A stretch of 48,523 bases of DNA from Verrucomicrobiales bacterium (GTDB lineage: Bacteria > Verrucomicrobiota > Verrucomicrobiia > Verrucomicrobiales > DEV007), in contig JARGPI010000042.1 in NCBI GenBank assembly GCA_029213005.1, positions 1 through 48,523 of the forward strand, given 5' to 3'. Made by a program: the position numbers and the translations under genes. A model generated the notes under the pieces. The model saw only the letters and a program-made list of their open reading frames with translations, was not told the DNA's origin and made no database searches. Positions 9,017 to 17,381 of the stretch are shown piece after piece. Positions within the stretch are counted from its first letter, which is position 1. Each line of letters begins with the position of its first letter.

Positions 9017-11539
9017 TCAATGGGGTGACGATGATTCCGCTTTCCGGGTGAACGCAAATTCTATCCAGGCTCGATAGCGATTCCCTTCCGGACCCGTGAC
9101 ATCAAAAAGTGGCAATCGATCGAGATTGGCATAGACCGGAGCCTTAGGGCCGTGTCGCTTGGAGTAAGGGGTGAGTTGATTGAAAGCCTGATTGGCCCTG
9201 TCCGAATCCTGAAATTCGAACGAAATCCTTTCCCCCCGCTGCCGTCGGTCTCGGAGAGAAATGCCAGATTTTTGGCCAATCGAGATCACACCGTCGTCGC
9301 GGACTTCGGCGGCAGTTCCTTCCCGTTCCAGGGGCATTCCATTCTTGTCAGTGGCGGAAAAAACAATTATCCCCTCCAGACTCCCCGGTGTTCGACGAAG
9401 CCACTCGATCTCCATCGTTGGCCTTTCCTCGATCATCGTCACTTTCGACACGGCCACCCCATAATCACCACGAATGGTTGAAGGCGAAAGATTGGCGGCG
9501 TAGATCACCTTCGGAACCAACAGCGAAATCCCCACGATCGTCGCTGGGCCTACGAAAATCAGGATTATCAACCTGAAGATCCTCTGTGGCCAGAGGCCCG
9601 TTGCCGGTTCCCCGGCCAGCTTCGCCTGTGGTAACTGGTAGATGCGCTTGATCAGAAACAGGTAGGCGATCGAAAACAGAATCGTGCCCACCGATCTTCC
9701 CGATGTCACACCTATATTCAAATGCAGCGCGGAGTCCTGCAGAAGAATGCCGAGAAAGACCACCACCGGAAAGACCATGAGTAGCCCGAGGCCAACCCCG
9801 CTCCACTGGAGAAGAGGTCTTGGCCGAAAACCGTTCGCCTCTTCTTCAGGTAAATTAGCCAGATATCGCACGGCGGCGCTTGTCTCCATCGGTTGAGTCG
9901 ACTTCCTCCATGTCAACCAGATGAAAAGAGCGCCGTGAAGCAGCGTCATCATCAAGGCGAGAGGCGACGCGATTGCCCCGACGATAATCACCATGCGGAG
10001 GGGAAAGAAGAAGAGTTGGAACAAGACATACAGCCAGATCATGGGCCAAAACCAAGCCGCGGCCAGCAGAGCCACCCGACCTTTCCTGATCCCCAGGATC
10101 CTCTGAAGCCGTAGTTGTTTCCACGCAAACACCGTGCTTGGCACCATGAAAATCATCGCCAGACCAAGCATAGAAACAAAAAAAGCAACCAGTGGAACCC
10201 ACGAAAACTCCTGCTTCACCTTGATGTTGCCCTTCAGACGTTCCTCCTGCTTTTCGTAGACTGCGAGTTCGGTTTTTAGGGTATTGATTTCGGCGGATTC
10301 GTCAGCCCTGACTGGCTGCTCCCTTTGGGCCAACTCACGCCGCAACATCATCACCTCATTCGCCGTCCGTTGCTCTACCACCGACATCGAGCGATCCGCG
10401 ACCGCGTCACGACTCTTAGACTTGCTCGACTGCAGTCCCTCCAACTGGTTCAGAACCACCAATATCACCACCCCTCCAAACGTCAATGCCAGCGCGAGCC
10501 CCGGTCGGAATCGACGGCGATATTTCTCGACTGGGACGGACGGACTGGGAACCGGTGACTGCCTCGGGACACCCGTTAGCTGTGGTACGCTCGTGACCTC
10601 CGTTCGCATTTGACTGGCGCTCTGTTGACGCCGGTCACGTTCTTTCTCCAACGAGCGAAACACAATGTCATCCACTTCAGAGCCAACCCCGGTCCGTTCT
10701 GACGGCGGCGCGAACCGACCGATCGGTAGCTCCCCGGTTAGCATTTCATAGAATACCACCCCCAGCGAATAGATGTCGGCGCGGTGATCGACCACATCCG
10801 GATGCTCGATCTGTTCCGGAGCCATGTATTGCGGCGTTCCCGGCGACGCCCCGCGGGTCAAAGCCGACCTCGTGTCCGCGACTTCGCCGAGCAATTTCGC
10901 AATACCGAAGTCAGCGATCTTCACTCGGCCTCGAGTATCGAGCAGAATGTTTTCCGGCTTGATGTCTCGATGGAGAATTCCTTCATCGTGAGCAAACTGA
11001 AGCGCCTCGCAGATGGGCGGCACGATTTCCAGCGCCTGCTGCGGGGTGAAACGGCCGGCCTTCATCTCCTGGCGAAGATTGACGCCGTCCACATATTCCA
11101 TCAGCAGGAAAAAGAATCCTCCCGACTCCCCGAAATCGAATACACTCACGATGTTCGGATGATTCAATCTCGCCAAGACCTGTCCCTCCCGGGTAAACCG
11201 TTCCGTGAACCCCGGTGCTTCCGCGAGATCCAGAGGTAGAATTTTCAACGCCACGAGCCGATCAAGATGAGTCTGACGCGCCCGGTAGACCGCTCCCATG
11301 CCCCCACAACCGATCAGGTCGACAATCTCGAATTGAGGAAACGCTTCTCGCACCGCATCGAGCGATGGCGGATGGAATCGCGGATACGGCATCGTGAGCG
11401 ATCCCGAATCAGTCGGCACTGCCGCCACATTCAGCACGCAACGCGGACAAAGCCCCTGCGGTGCCTCCTCGGGAATCAGATTTCCGCAAGTCGGGCAGGT
11501 ATTTAGTGAGTTCTCTGGCTGGTTTGATTTTTCACTCAT
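9017..11539 (-). CDS. Membrane serine/threonine protein kinase with N-terminal zinc ribbon
   Basis: 840 residues. Order: zinc ribbon CPTCGNLIPEEAPQGLCPRC (about 15-34), Hanks-type kinase domain (about 70-325), Pro-rich linker, first membrane helix (about 350-365), a predicted coiled coil, then five or six further hydrophobic helices and a C-terminal soluble part. The kinase looks active: glycine loop IGCGGMGAVYRA, Lys in VALKILPLDLA, HRDIKPENILLD, DFG in KIADFGIAKLLG, and SPGTPQYMAPEQ in the activation segment. A purine-rich SD-like site (AGGAAAGGG) lies just before the ATG. It is the first gene of a two-gene unit with the sigma factor. The signal sensed by the polytopic C-terminal part is unknown. 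Confidence 0.93.
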   Translation of the reverse strand: MSEKSNQPENSLNTCPTCGNLIPEEAPQGLCPRCVLNVAAVPTDSGSLTMPYPRFHPPSLDAVREAFPQFEIVDLIGCGGMGAVYRARQTHLDRLVALKILPLDLAEAPGFTERFTREGQVLARLNHPNIVSVFDFGESGGFFFLLMEYVDGVNLRQEMKAGRFTPQQALEIVPPICEALQFAHDEGILHRDIKPENILLDTRGRVKIADFGIAKLLGEVADTRSALTRGASPGTPQYMAPEQIEHPDVVDHRADIYSLGVVFYEMLTGELPIGRFAPPSERTGVGSEVDDIVFRSLEKERDRRQQSASQMRTEVTSVPQLTGVPRQSPVPSPSVPVEKYRRRFRPGLALALTFGGVVILVVLNQLEGLQSSKSKSRDAVADRSMSVVEQRTANEVMMLRRELAQREQPVRADESAEINTLKTELAVYEKQEERLKGNIKVKQEFSWVPLVAFFVSMLGLAMIFMVPSTVFAWKQLRLQRILGIRKGRVALLAAAWFWPMIWLYVLFQLFFFPLRMVIIVGAIASPLALMMTLLHGALFIWLTWRKSTQPMETSAAVRYLANLPEEEANGFRPRPLLQWSGVGLGLLMVFPVVVFLGILLQDSALHLNIGVTSGRSVGTILFSIAYLFLIKRIYQLPQAKLAGEPATGLWPQRIFRLIILIFVGPATIVGISLLVPKVIYAANLSPSTIRGDYGVAVSKVTMIEERPTMEIEWLRRTPGSLEGIIVFSATDKNGMPLEREGTAAEVRDDGVISIGQKSGISLRDRRQRGERISFEFQDSDRANQAFNQLTPYSKRHGPKAPVYANLDRLPLFDVTGPEGNRYRAWIEFAFTRKAESSSPH

Positions 11540-11639
11540 TCCCTTTCCTGAGGAAGCGATAGACCGAGGTTACACAAAAAGAGAAAAGAAAAAATAGCGG
11601 ATACTGGAGAAATTAGAGGGGGCATGACCTTTTTTCTAA

Positions 11640-12791
11640 TCACCCTTTGCGGAACTCTGCGACCCGGAAGCTTCGACCCATCATGGAGGGGTGAGTCAGG
11701 GTTTGGAATTGGCGCAGTTTTGCGGCTTCCGCGGGGCCGGGGGCCTGGCCTTCGAAGCTGAGGAGCCAGTCGCGACCGGCTTCGATGAGAAATTTCGACT
11801 GGTCGGTGAGGGTGACGGCTTCCAGGCCCGCTCTTTCTGCTTCCCGGGTCAGGTCGGTGAAATTGACGTGGGCGGTAATGTCGCATTCGCCGGGGCGGAA
11901 AAGTGGGTCGTCATGGGTGCGATGCTGGTGGTAGCACTGTAGTGTTCCGGTTTTTCGGCTTTTTGCGAAATAATCCTCGGCTTCGAAACCGTAATCAATA
12001 ATGAGCCAGGAGCCGGCTTTTTCGAACAATTGGCTGCAGTCCGTGATCCAGTTTTTTACATTGGGGCAAAATTCGGTTTCATACCCGTCCTCAAATTCGG
12101 TGGTTTCCCCGAGCAAATTTAAAAATCGCTGAAAATCTTCATCGTCGGATGGGATCTCCTCATTGGTGAAGATAAATTTGTCTTCGAAGGCAACCCACTG
12201 CTCCAACCAGCGCCCTTTTTCGTGAACAAATCGCCGGACGGGGAAGGCATCGAGGAGTTCGTTGCAGAGAAAGATTCCGGCTTCGGCACGGGCATCGGCC
12301 ATGGACTGTACCGGGTACAGTTTCGGACTGTACCCTGTACAATCCGCTATTTCAGTGATCTCGCGGCGGATCGTTTCTCTCGGTTCGATGATCCGGTACT
12401 CAATTTTTTCGTAAAGCGGGCTGTTCCTTGAGCGGAAGCCCTCGAGGATGTCGCGGGCAAGTTGCGCATCGTGAGCGCCCTGCTCGACGATGACGAGGGG
12501 GAGATCATTTTCCGGGCACAAATTTTGCCATTTTTGCTCAATGGCGTGACATAACAGCACTCCAAAGGTGTCTCCGACCGAGACGCTTGTGAAGAAATCG
12601 CCATCACGGCCAATCTTTTTCCCAATTGAGGAGGAGTAGTATCCGTGTTGGGGGTGGTAAAGCGCCTGCTCCATAAACTTGTCAAAGCGCAGTTTTTGGT
12701 CCACTTTTTTAATTAAAGTTTGAAAGATTATTTCACAAAGCGACGTATTATGGCCGAGATGCTCCCGGCTGTTTTTTGCGGAATGGTTCAC
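11640..12791 (-). CDS. SAM-dependent methyltransferase, MidA/NDUFAF7 family
   Basis: 383 residues with a GTG start. The N-terminal block FDKFMEQALYHPQHGYYSS, then VIVEQGAHDAQLARDILEGF (SAM-binding), RIIEPRETIR, FLCNELLDAFPVRRFVH and WLIIDYGFEAEDYF are the diagnostic order of PF02636 proteins. Eukaryotic NDUFAF7 methylates an arginine of a complex I subunit; bacterial roles are mostly inferred. Oddity: codons about 150-162 (D-C-T-G-Y-S-P-K-L-Y-P-V-Q) are encoded by a pair of the 17-bp palindromes found elsewhere in intergenic DNA, so a repeat has been accepted into the reading frame between EPRETIR and CNELLDA, a loop that varies in the family. It is divergent from the PBP gene. Confidence 0.88.
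   Translation of the reverse strand: MNHSAKNSREHLGHNTSLCEIIFQTLIKKVDQKLRFDKFMEQALYHPQHGYYSSSIGKKIGRDGDFFTSVSVGDTFGVLLCHAIEQKWQNLCPENDLPLVIVEQGAHDAQLARDILEGFRSRNSPLYEKIEYRIIEPRETIRREITEIADCTGYSPKLYPVQSMADARAEAGIFLCNELLDAFPVRRFVHEKGRWLEQWVAFEDKFIFTNEEIPSDDEDFQRFLNLLGETTEFEDGYETEFCPNVKNWITDCSQLFEKAGSWLIIDYGFEAEDYFAKSRKTGTLQCYHQHRTHDDPLFRPGECDITAHVNFTDLTREAERAGLEAVTLTDQSKFLIEAGRDWLLSFEGQAPGPAEAAKLRQFQTLTHPSMMGRSFRVAEFRKG
12305..12343. repeat. Two-copy 22-bp-period palindrome array inside midA-like gene (locus A)
   Basis: Copy 1 (12305-12321) is ACTGTAC-CGG-GTACAGT with perfect 7-bp arms. Copy 2 (12327-12343) is ACTGTAC-CCT-GTACAAT with one mismatched pair, which would be a U-G wobble in the minus-strand transcript. 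The 5-bp spacer is ttcgg and the centre-to-centre distance is 22 bp. The same unit and spacing occur at 21028, 32665 and 40156. It is fully within coding sequence and keeps the frame open. Confidence 0.95.
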
Positions 12792-12840
12792 GGGGGTTTA
12801 TCTACCCGTGCATCTTTAAAAAATCCAAATATTTAGAACC

Positions 12841-15423
12841 GTGTCTGACCTGGACGACATTTTTGACGATACTAAGCCCTCTAACAAGCCGGTTCAATCA
12901 CCGATCTTGAAAGAGAGCAAGAGTCTTGATCTCCCGACTTTGAGTCAGGAGATCGAACGCCGTGCCCGGAAGCGCCGGATCTTGATTGGCTGGTTCAAAT
13001 TCTTCGGTTTCATCCTCGTGATGGGCCTCATGGTAGCTGTGATCGGGCTCGTCGGAGCCTATTTATACTGCAAACCGCGCTACGATCTCGCTCAGACTTT
13101 TGATCTGGATAACCTTGAAAAGCTGGAGGTTGCGAGTCGGATTGTCGATCGTAACGGGCAGGAACTCGGCCGGATTTTCGTGCAAAACCGTCGTCCGATC
13201 TCGATTGATGAGGTTTCCGATCACTTTATCAACGCTTTGATTGCTGCGGAGGACGGTAGTTTCTACACTCACGACGGGGTTGATTATAAAGGGGTTCTCC
13301 GGGCGGTTTATTTGAACTTTAAGTCAAAAGAGATCAACCAGGGTGCGAGTACGATTACCCAGCAGTTGGCGAGAAATACCTTCGAGCTTCGGGACCGTAC
13401 CGTGAGTCGTAAGGTGACTGAGGCCTTTCTGGCTCGCCGGATCGAGAAGGAACTGGGTGATAAACAGCGGGTTTTGGAGCTTTATTTGAACCGGATTTAT
13501 TTTGGCAGTGGTTATTATGGCATTGCAGCGGCGTCTGAGGGCTTTTTCGGAAAAGAAGCCAAAGATTTGACGATTGTGGAAGCGGCAACGCTGGCCGGGG
13601 TGATTCGTAACCCGTATTACCGTTCGCCACGAAAGTACCCGGACTCCTGTAAAAAGACGCGGGACTATGTGCTGTCGTTGATGCGCCGGGAGGGTTACAT
13701 CGATCGCGAGACGATGGATCGGGCGATCAAATCGCCGGTTCGGGCGGTGGACAAGCAGAGCCTGACCGGCAAATCGGGCTATGTTTACGAGAAAGTTCGT
13801 CAGGAAGTGATTGATCTGATCGGCGCTGAAGAAGTGAACTCCGGAGGTTTTGTCATCGAAACCACCATCGACAGCGAGCTGCAGACGGTTGCCTCTCAGG
13901 CGATGAAGGATCAGGTCGCGATGATCGAGGAACACCCGCAATACAGCGGTCAAACTCTTGCTGAATACAAAGAAATTAAGCGGAATTACAGCGAAAACGA
14001 CGACAACACCGCGACTTTGTCTCCACCTGAGTATCTTCAGGGAGCTATGCTGCTGATCGAGAATCGGACCGGAGCGATTCTTGCGCAGGTCGGGGGCCGG
14101 GATTTCAACGACAGTATGTTTGACCGGACAACTCTGGGCCGCTACCGGACCGGAACCGTTTTCAAACCGTTTGTTTATTCCGCCGCTTTCGAAAAAGGCT
14201 TTTTCCCGGGCACTTTATTGAACGATACCCCGCTGAATAACAAGACGGTGATGATCGGCGGTACTTCCGGAATTCTGGGAGAGTGGGGGACGGAGAACCC
14301 GAATAATATCTATGAAAACACGGTGACTGCCCGCCAGGCTCTGTCTCTCGGTAAAAACGCTGCCACGGTGCGAATCGGGGAAAAAGCGGGGCTGAGCACG
14401 GTCGTTGACATCGCAGAGCGGGCTGGATTTGAATTTTCCGGTGATCTGAAGAAATATAATGCAACGATGCTGGGGCGAAACACCGCGTCGCTGTCCGATG
14501 TGGCGCTCGCCTACACCATTTTTCCGAATGAAGGTGTCCGGCCGGAGAAAACTCATATCATTTCAAACATCCGGGACGCAGAGGGGAACGTGATCTATTC
14601 GCCGACGATTGGTAAAGCTTCGGAGGCTGCGATAGATCGTTACACCGCTTACCAGATCAGCAGTGTGCTGTCCGACAGTTTTGAATCCGGCACAGCGCGA
14701 AAAGCGCGTGAGAGGTATGGTCTCGGAAATTTCCCCGTAGCCGGAAAGACAGGAACGGAATATAATTTCACGGACAACTGGTTCGCCGGGTTTACCTCGG
14801 AAGTGACCTGTGTAGGTTGGATCGGATTTGATTCCCGGAAGAAGATTTACGATGGAGCGTTCAGTTCCGACACCGTTCTGCCAGCGTGGACCAAGGTCAT
14901 GAATGCGGCGGCCAAAGTTACCGACCCTCAGCCGTTCCGTCCGCCGGTTGATGCTGAAAAAGTTGAAATCTGTCTGCAGTCAGGAGAATTGGCCTGTGAC
15001 GATTGTTACAAAACCGTGGTAAACAAAGACGGAATCTCTTCGCAGGTTCGCAGCACCTACGTGGAATACTTGAGACCGGACACTGACTTGAGTTCCATCT
15101 GTCATATTCACGCACGCGGTGGAACGCTGCGGGGTGCTTTGAGAGATGTTCTGACCTACAAGCCTAAGAAGCGGACTCCTATTGTTTTTTCTGCTGAACC
15201 GGTTCTCCCGATCTCGCCAACTATCATTGGTGATGATCCCTACAACGCGACCAAACCGGTGCATGCTATGGTAGCGATGCCGGTTGCTGCGGAGGATGCT
15301 GAGCCCGAAATGGGCAAAAACGGACTGCCTATCGCCAGGCCGGACGTCTTCAGTTCGCCCTACGAGGACACCCCGATCCAGAGGGTTCGTCTCGCCCGTC
15401 CCACTCCGATTCAATTCGAATAG
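12841..15423 (+). CDS. Class A penicillin-binding protein (PBP1A-like) with altered transpeptidase motifs
   Basis: 860 residues with a GTG start. Cytoplasmic N-terminus, one membrane anchor (about 48-76), then a GT51 glycosyltransferase with AAEDGSFYTHDGVD (catalytic Glu), GASTITQQLARN and RVLELYLNRIYFGSGYYGIAAA. The transpeptidase domain follows from about residue 400. The KTGT box is present (K636-T637-G638), but the S-x-x-K nucleophile reads T439-V-F-K442 within RTGTVFKPF, and the S-x-N position reads G504-K-N506 (Ser502 lies two residues earlier). The GT half should polymerise glycan strands; the crosslinking half is either inactive or uses Thr. A Cys-containing C-terminal extension follows. 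It is divergent from the methyltransferase gene. Confidence 0.93.
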   Translation: MSDLDDIFDDTKPSNKPVQSPILKESKSLDLPTLSQEIERRARKRRILIGWFKFFGFILVMGLMVAVIGLVGAYLYCKPRYDLAQTFDLDNLEKLEVASRIVDRNGQELGRIFVQNRRPISIDEVSDHFINALIAAEDGSFYTHDGVDYKGVLRAVYLNFKSKEINQGASTITQQLARNTFELRDRTVSRKVTEAFLARRIEKELGDKQRVLELYLNRIYFGSGYYGIAAASEGFFGKEAKDLTIVEAATLAGVIRNPYYRSPRKYPDSCKKTRDYVLSLMRREGYIDRETMDRAIKSPVRAVDKQSLTGKSGYVYEKVRQEVIDLIGAEEVNSGGFVIETTIDSELQTVASQAMKDQVAMIEEHPQYSGQTLAEYKEIKRNYSENDDNTATLSPPEYLQGAMLLIENRTGAILAQVGGRDFNDSMFDRTTLGRYRTGTVFKPFVYSAAFEKGFFPGTLLNDTPLNNKTVMIGGTSGILGEWGTENPNNIYENTVTARQALSLGKNAATVRIGEKAGLSTVVDIAERAGFEFSGDLKKYNATMLGRNTASLSDVALAYTIFPNEGVRPEKTHIISNIRDAEGNVIYSPTIGKASEAAIDRYTAYQISSVLSDSFESGTARKARERYGLGNFPVAGKTGTEYNFTDNWFAGFTSEVTCVGWIGFDSRKKIYDGAFSSDTVLPAWTKVMNAAAKVTDPQPFRPPVDAEKVEICLQSGELACDDCYKTVVNKDGISSQVRSTYVEYLRPDTDLSSICHIHARGGTLRGALRDVLTYKPKKRTPIVFSAEPVLPISPTIIGDDPYNATKPVHAMVAMPVAAEDAEPEMGKNGLPIARPDVFSSPYEDTPIQRVRLARPTPIQFE

Positions 15424-15601
15424 TCCGCGAAAAATTCATTCACGCGGATAGACCACTTTTCTCTATTGGTCTGCTGGTTAGCCTCGTACCAACGATGCTG
15501 CTGAGGGCGTTTTGCGGTTAAAAGATTGAACAAAAAGAGTCATAAACCGTCAAATCACTTCGTCAGCCTCCAAAGGTATTTATATCTGAAGACAACCAAG
15601 C

Positions 15602-16141
15602 ATGAAGAAGACACTAACTAAAGCCCTCACCATAGCCCTCCTTGGAGGCTTCGCCGCGCTGACAACTTCCAACGTCAGTGCTCAACAGAAATCGATGCGC
15701 GACATTCTCCCGCTGCCCCCCACGATTTACGACGCTTCAGGTAATGAAGTCGCGACAGAATCACTTCGCGGAAAAACTGTCGCACTATACTTTTCCGCCC
15801 ACTGGTGTGTGCCCTGCCGCCATTTCACGCCGAAGTTGGTCGATTTTTATAACCAGAACAAAAGCGGAAATTTTGAAGTCGTTTTTATGAGTCTCGACCG
15901 GAGTGACCGGATGAAGAAAGAGTATATGCATGACTCCGGAATGAAGTGGCTGACTGCTCCCGGACAAGGCTCCAAGGAGATCAATCACATCATGGATTTC
16001 TACAAACTTCAGGGGGTTCCCTCACTGATCGTGTTTGGACCCAATGGCGAGTTGATCACCAAAAACGGTCGCGCTGATGTGACGAATTCCCCGAACGCTG
16101 CGCTCCGCAAATGGCAGTCGAAAGTCGCCGGCAATTTCTAA
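15602..16141 (+). CDS. Exported thioredoxin-like (TlpA/nucleoredoxin-type) protein
   Basis: 179 residues. A signal peptide (residues 1-27, ending SNVSAQQ) is followed by a thioredoxin fold with the redox motif WCVPC (in ALYFSAHWCVPCRHFTPKL, about residues 68-72). FEVVFMSLDRSDRMKKEYM and the cis-Pro segment LQGVPSLIVFG are as in TlpA-like and tryparedoxin/nucleoredoxin-like proteins. It probably acts in the periplasm as a thiol-disulfide oxidoreductase; the partner is unknown. It is monocistronic by appearance, with 178 bp free upstream and a strong intrinsic terminator 29 bp after the stop. Confidence 0.88.
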   Translation: MKKTLTKALTIALLGGFAALTTSNVSAQQKSMRDILPLPPTIYDASGNEVATESLRGKTVALYFSAHWCVPCRHFTPKLVDFYNQNKSGNFEVVFMSLDRSDRMKKEYMHDSGMKWLTAPGQGSKEINHIMDFYKLQGVPSLIVFGPNGELITKNGRADVTNSPNAALRKWQSKVAGNF

Positions 16142-16169
16142 TCCCGCCCCCTTCCGTTCAAAACCACAG

Positions 16170-16200
16170 AGCCGCCCGAATTTCGGGCGGCTTTTTATTT
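16170..16200 (+). terminator. Intrinsic terminator after the thioredoxin-like gene
   Basis: Perfect inverted repeat agccgcccgaa / ttcgggcggct (effective 9-bp GC-rich stem with loop aattt) followed by the T-rich run tttttattt. This is the clearest rho-independent terminator in the window. Confidence 0.92.
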
Positions 16201-16268
16201 TCCCTTTTCTGTATATAACGTTACTTATCCGCCCCCCGATTCCGCTGTTTTGTTTGTTTTGAGTCTTA

Positions 16269-16859
16269 ATGACCGAATCCAAGAGAAAGCCAGACCCAGA
16301 TTCCGAACTCGTGGCAAGAGCCAAAGAGGGCGACACGGCTGCTTTTGATGAATTGGTGACCAAGTATTCGCCGAAGCTTTACGGTTTGATTTATAACATG
16401 ACATCCAATCGCGAAGACACTCATGATGTGCTTCAGGACGTGTTTGCGAAAGCTTATCGATCGATCAAACGGTTTCGCGGAAAATCCAGTTTTTACACCT
16501 GGATCTATGCGATCGCGACGAACATGACTCTCAATTTTCTCAAAAAAAGGAAGCGACGTCAGGGCATGAGCCTTGATGATATCGACTCCTCGATCGAGAA
16601 CGACAAAGAATTTATCGAGATCACTTCGAAGAGTGATCCGGTCCATGAAACCTATCTGGGTGAGCTTCAGATAAAATTGAACGAAGCCATGCAGACCCTG
16701 TCAGATAACCATAGAGCAGTAGTTACGATGTATGATATTCAGGGAATTCCTCACACGGAAATCGCGAAAATCCTCGGCGTTTCGGAGGGGACGGTACGGT
16801 CCCGGCTCTTCTACGCCCATCGCCAACTGCAAACCCAATTGGGTGAATTTTGGACTTAA
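16269..16859 (+). CDS. ECF RNA polymerase sigma factor (RpoE-like)
   Basis: 196 residues. Region 2: ELVARAKEGDTAAFDELVTKYSPKLYGLIYNMT, DTHDVLQDVFAKAYRSIKRF and SSFYTWIYAIATNMTLNFLKKRKRR. Region 4: ALQ-type helix-turn-helix IPHTEIAKILGVSEGTVRSRLFYAHRQL (about 158-185). It directs core RNA polymerase to a specific regulon. It heads a probable operon with a one-helix membrane protein (61 bp downstream), an inactive HtrA-like PDZ protein and carbonic anhydrase. The neighbour with a transmembrane helix is the natural candidate for its anti-sigma factor. Confidence 0.93.
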   Translation: MTESKRKPDPDSELVARAKEGDTAAFDELVTKYSPKLYGLIYNMTSNREDTHDVLQDVFAKAYRSIKRFRGKSSFYTWIYAIATNMTLNFLKKRKRRQGMSLDDIDSSIENDKEFIEITSKSDPVHETYLGELQIKLNEAMQTLSDNHRAVVTMYDIQGIPHTEIAKILGVSEGTVRSRLFYAHRQLQTQLGEFWT

Positions 16860-16920
16860 GACGTTATTGAATAATTAAGGACCTCAATTTATCCTGAAAT
16901 CCCAACTTCCCAATGACCCC

Positions 16921-17349
16921 ATGAGTGATAACGAAAAACTGCAAAAATTGCTTAGATTAAAAAATTACGAAACTCCCGGTGAGGAGTATTTCGATGATTT
17001 TTTGGATCAATTGAAAAAGCGCCAGAGGCAGGATGCTTTGAAGCAGTCGGCTTTAGTTTTGCTGAAAGAGCGTGTCGTTGAGTGGTACCGGGAGCTCGGT
17101 TCCGCTAAATGGGCCGTCCCGGCTGGCTCGTTCGCGGCACTCGCCGTCACGCTGTTTACCCTTGGCGGAAAGATGTCCGAAGAGGAACTGTCGCTAAGTG
17201 TTCAGCCTGAGGATGCTAAAACGCCTAAGTCTGAGCCCCAATTGATCGAGCTTCAGTTGCCTTCAAATACCAATTCTCCCCGGTCGATGCCGTCTCAGGG
17301 AGGTAGCTCAGTGTTACCGGCCGCTTTCGGAGGTTACCGCGAGCTTTAA
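16921..17349 (+). CDS. Small single-pass membrane protein, candidate anti-sigma factor
   Basis: 142 residues, no family recognised. The N-terminal ~60 residues are charged and helical (LLRLKNYETPGEEYFDDFLDQLKKRQRQ), followed by one hydrophobic helix (about 62-80, WAVPAGSFAALAVTLFTL) and a Pro/Ser-rich tail. A short cytoplasmic helical part, one membrane span and an outside tail, directly behind an ECF sigma gene, is the usual anti-sigma architecture. No zinc-binding HxxxCxxC motif is present, so it is not a ZAS-type protein. The anti-sigma role is inference from position. Confidence 0.65.
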   Translation: MSDNEKLQKLLRLKNYETPGEEYFDDFLDQLKKRQRQDALKQSALVLLKERVVEWYRELGSAKWAVPAGSFAALAVTLFTLGGKMSEEELSLSVQPEDAKTPKSEPQLIELQLPSNTNSPRSMPSQGGSSVLPAAFGGYREL

Positions 17350-17381
17350 ACTGCGATCCGCAAGATTTATTGAATCGTGTT

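Noticed and set aside
12841..15423. Reading the PBP as a normal bifunctional enzyme
   Set aside because: The S-x-x-K serine is Thr and the S-x-N serine is Gly at the DNA level, so normal crosslinking activity should not be assumed.
15424..15450. Weak hairpin tccgcg / cgcgga just after the PBP stop
   Set aside because: Six-bp stem, 13-nt loop and no T-run; not convincing as a terminator.
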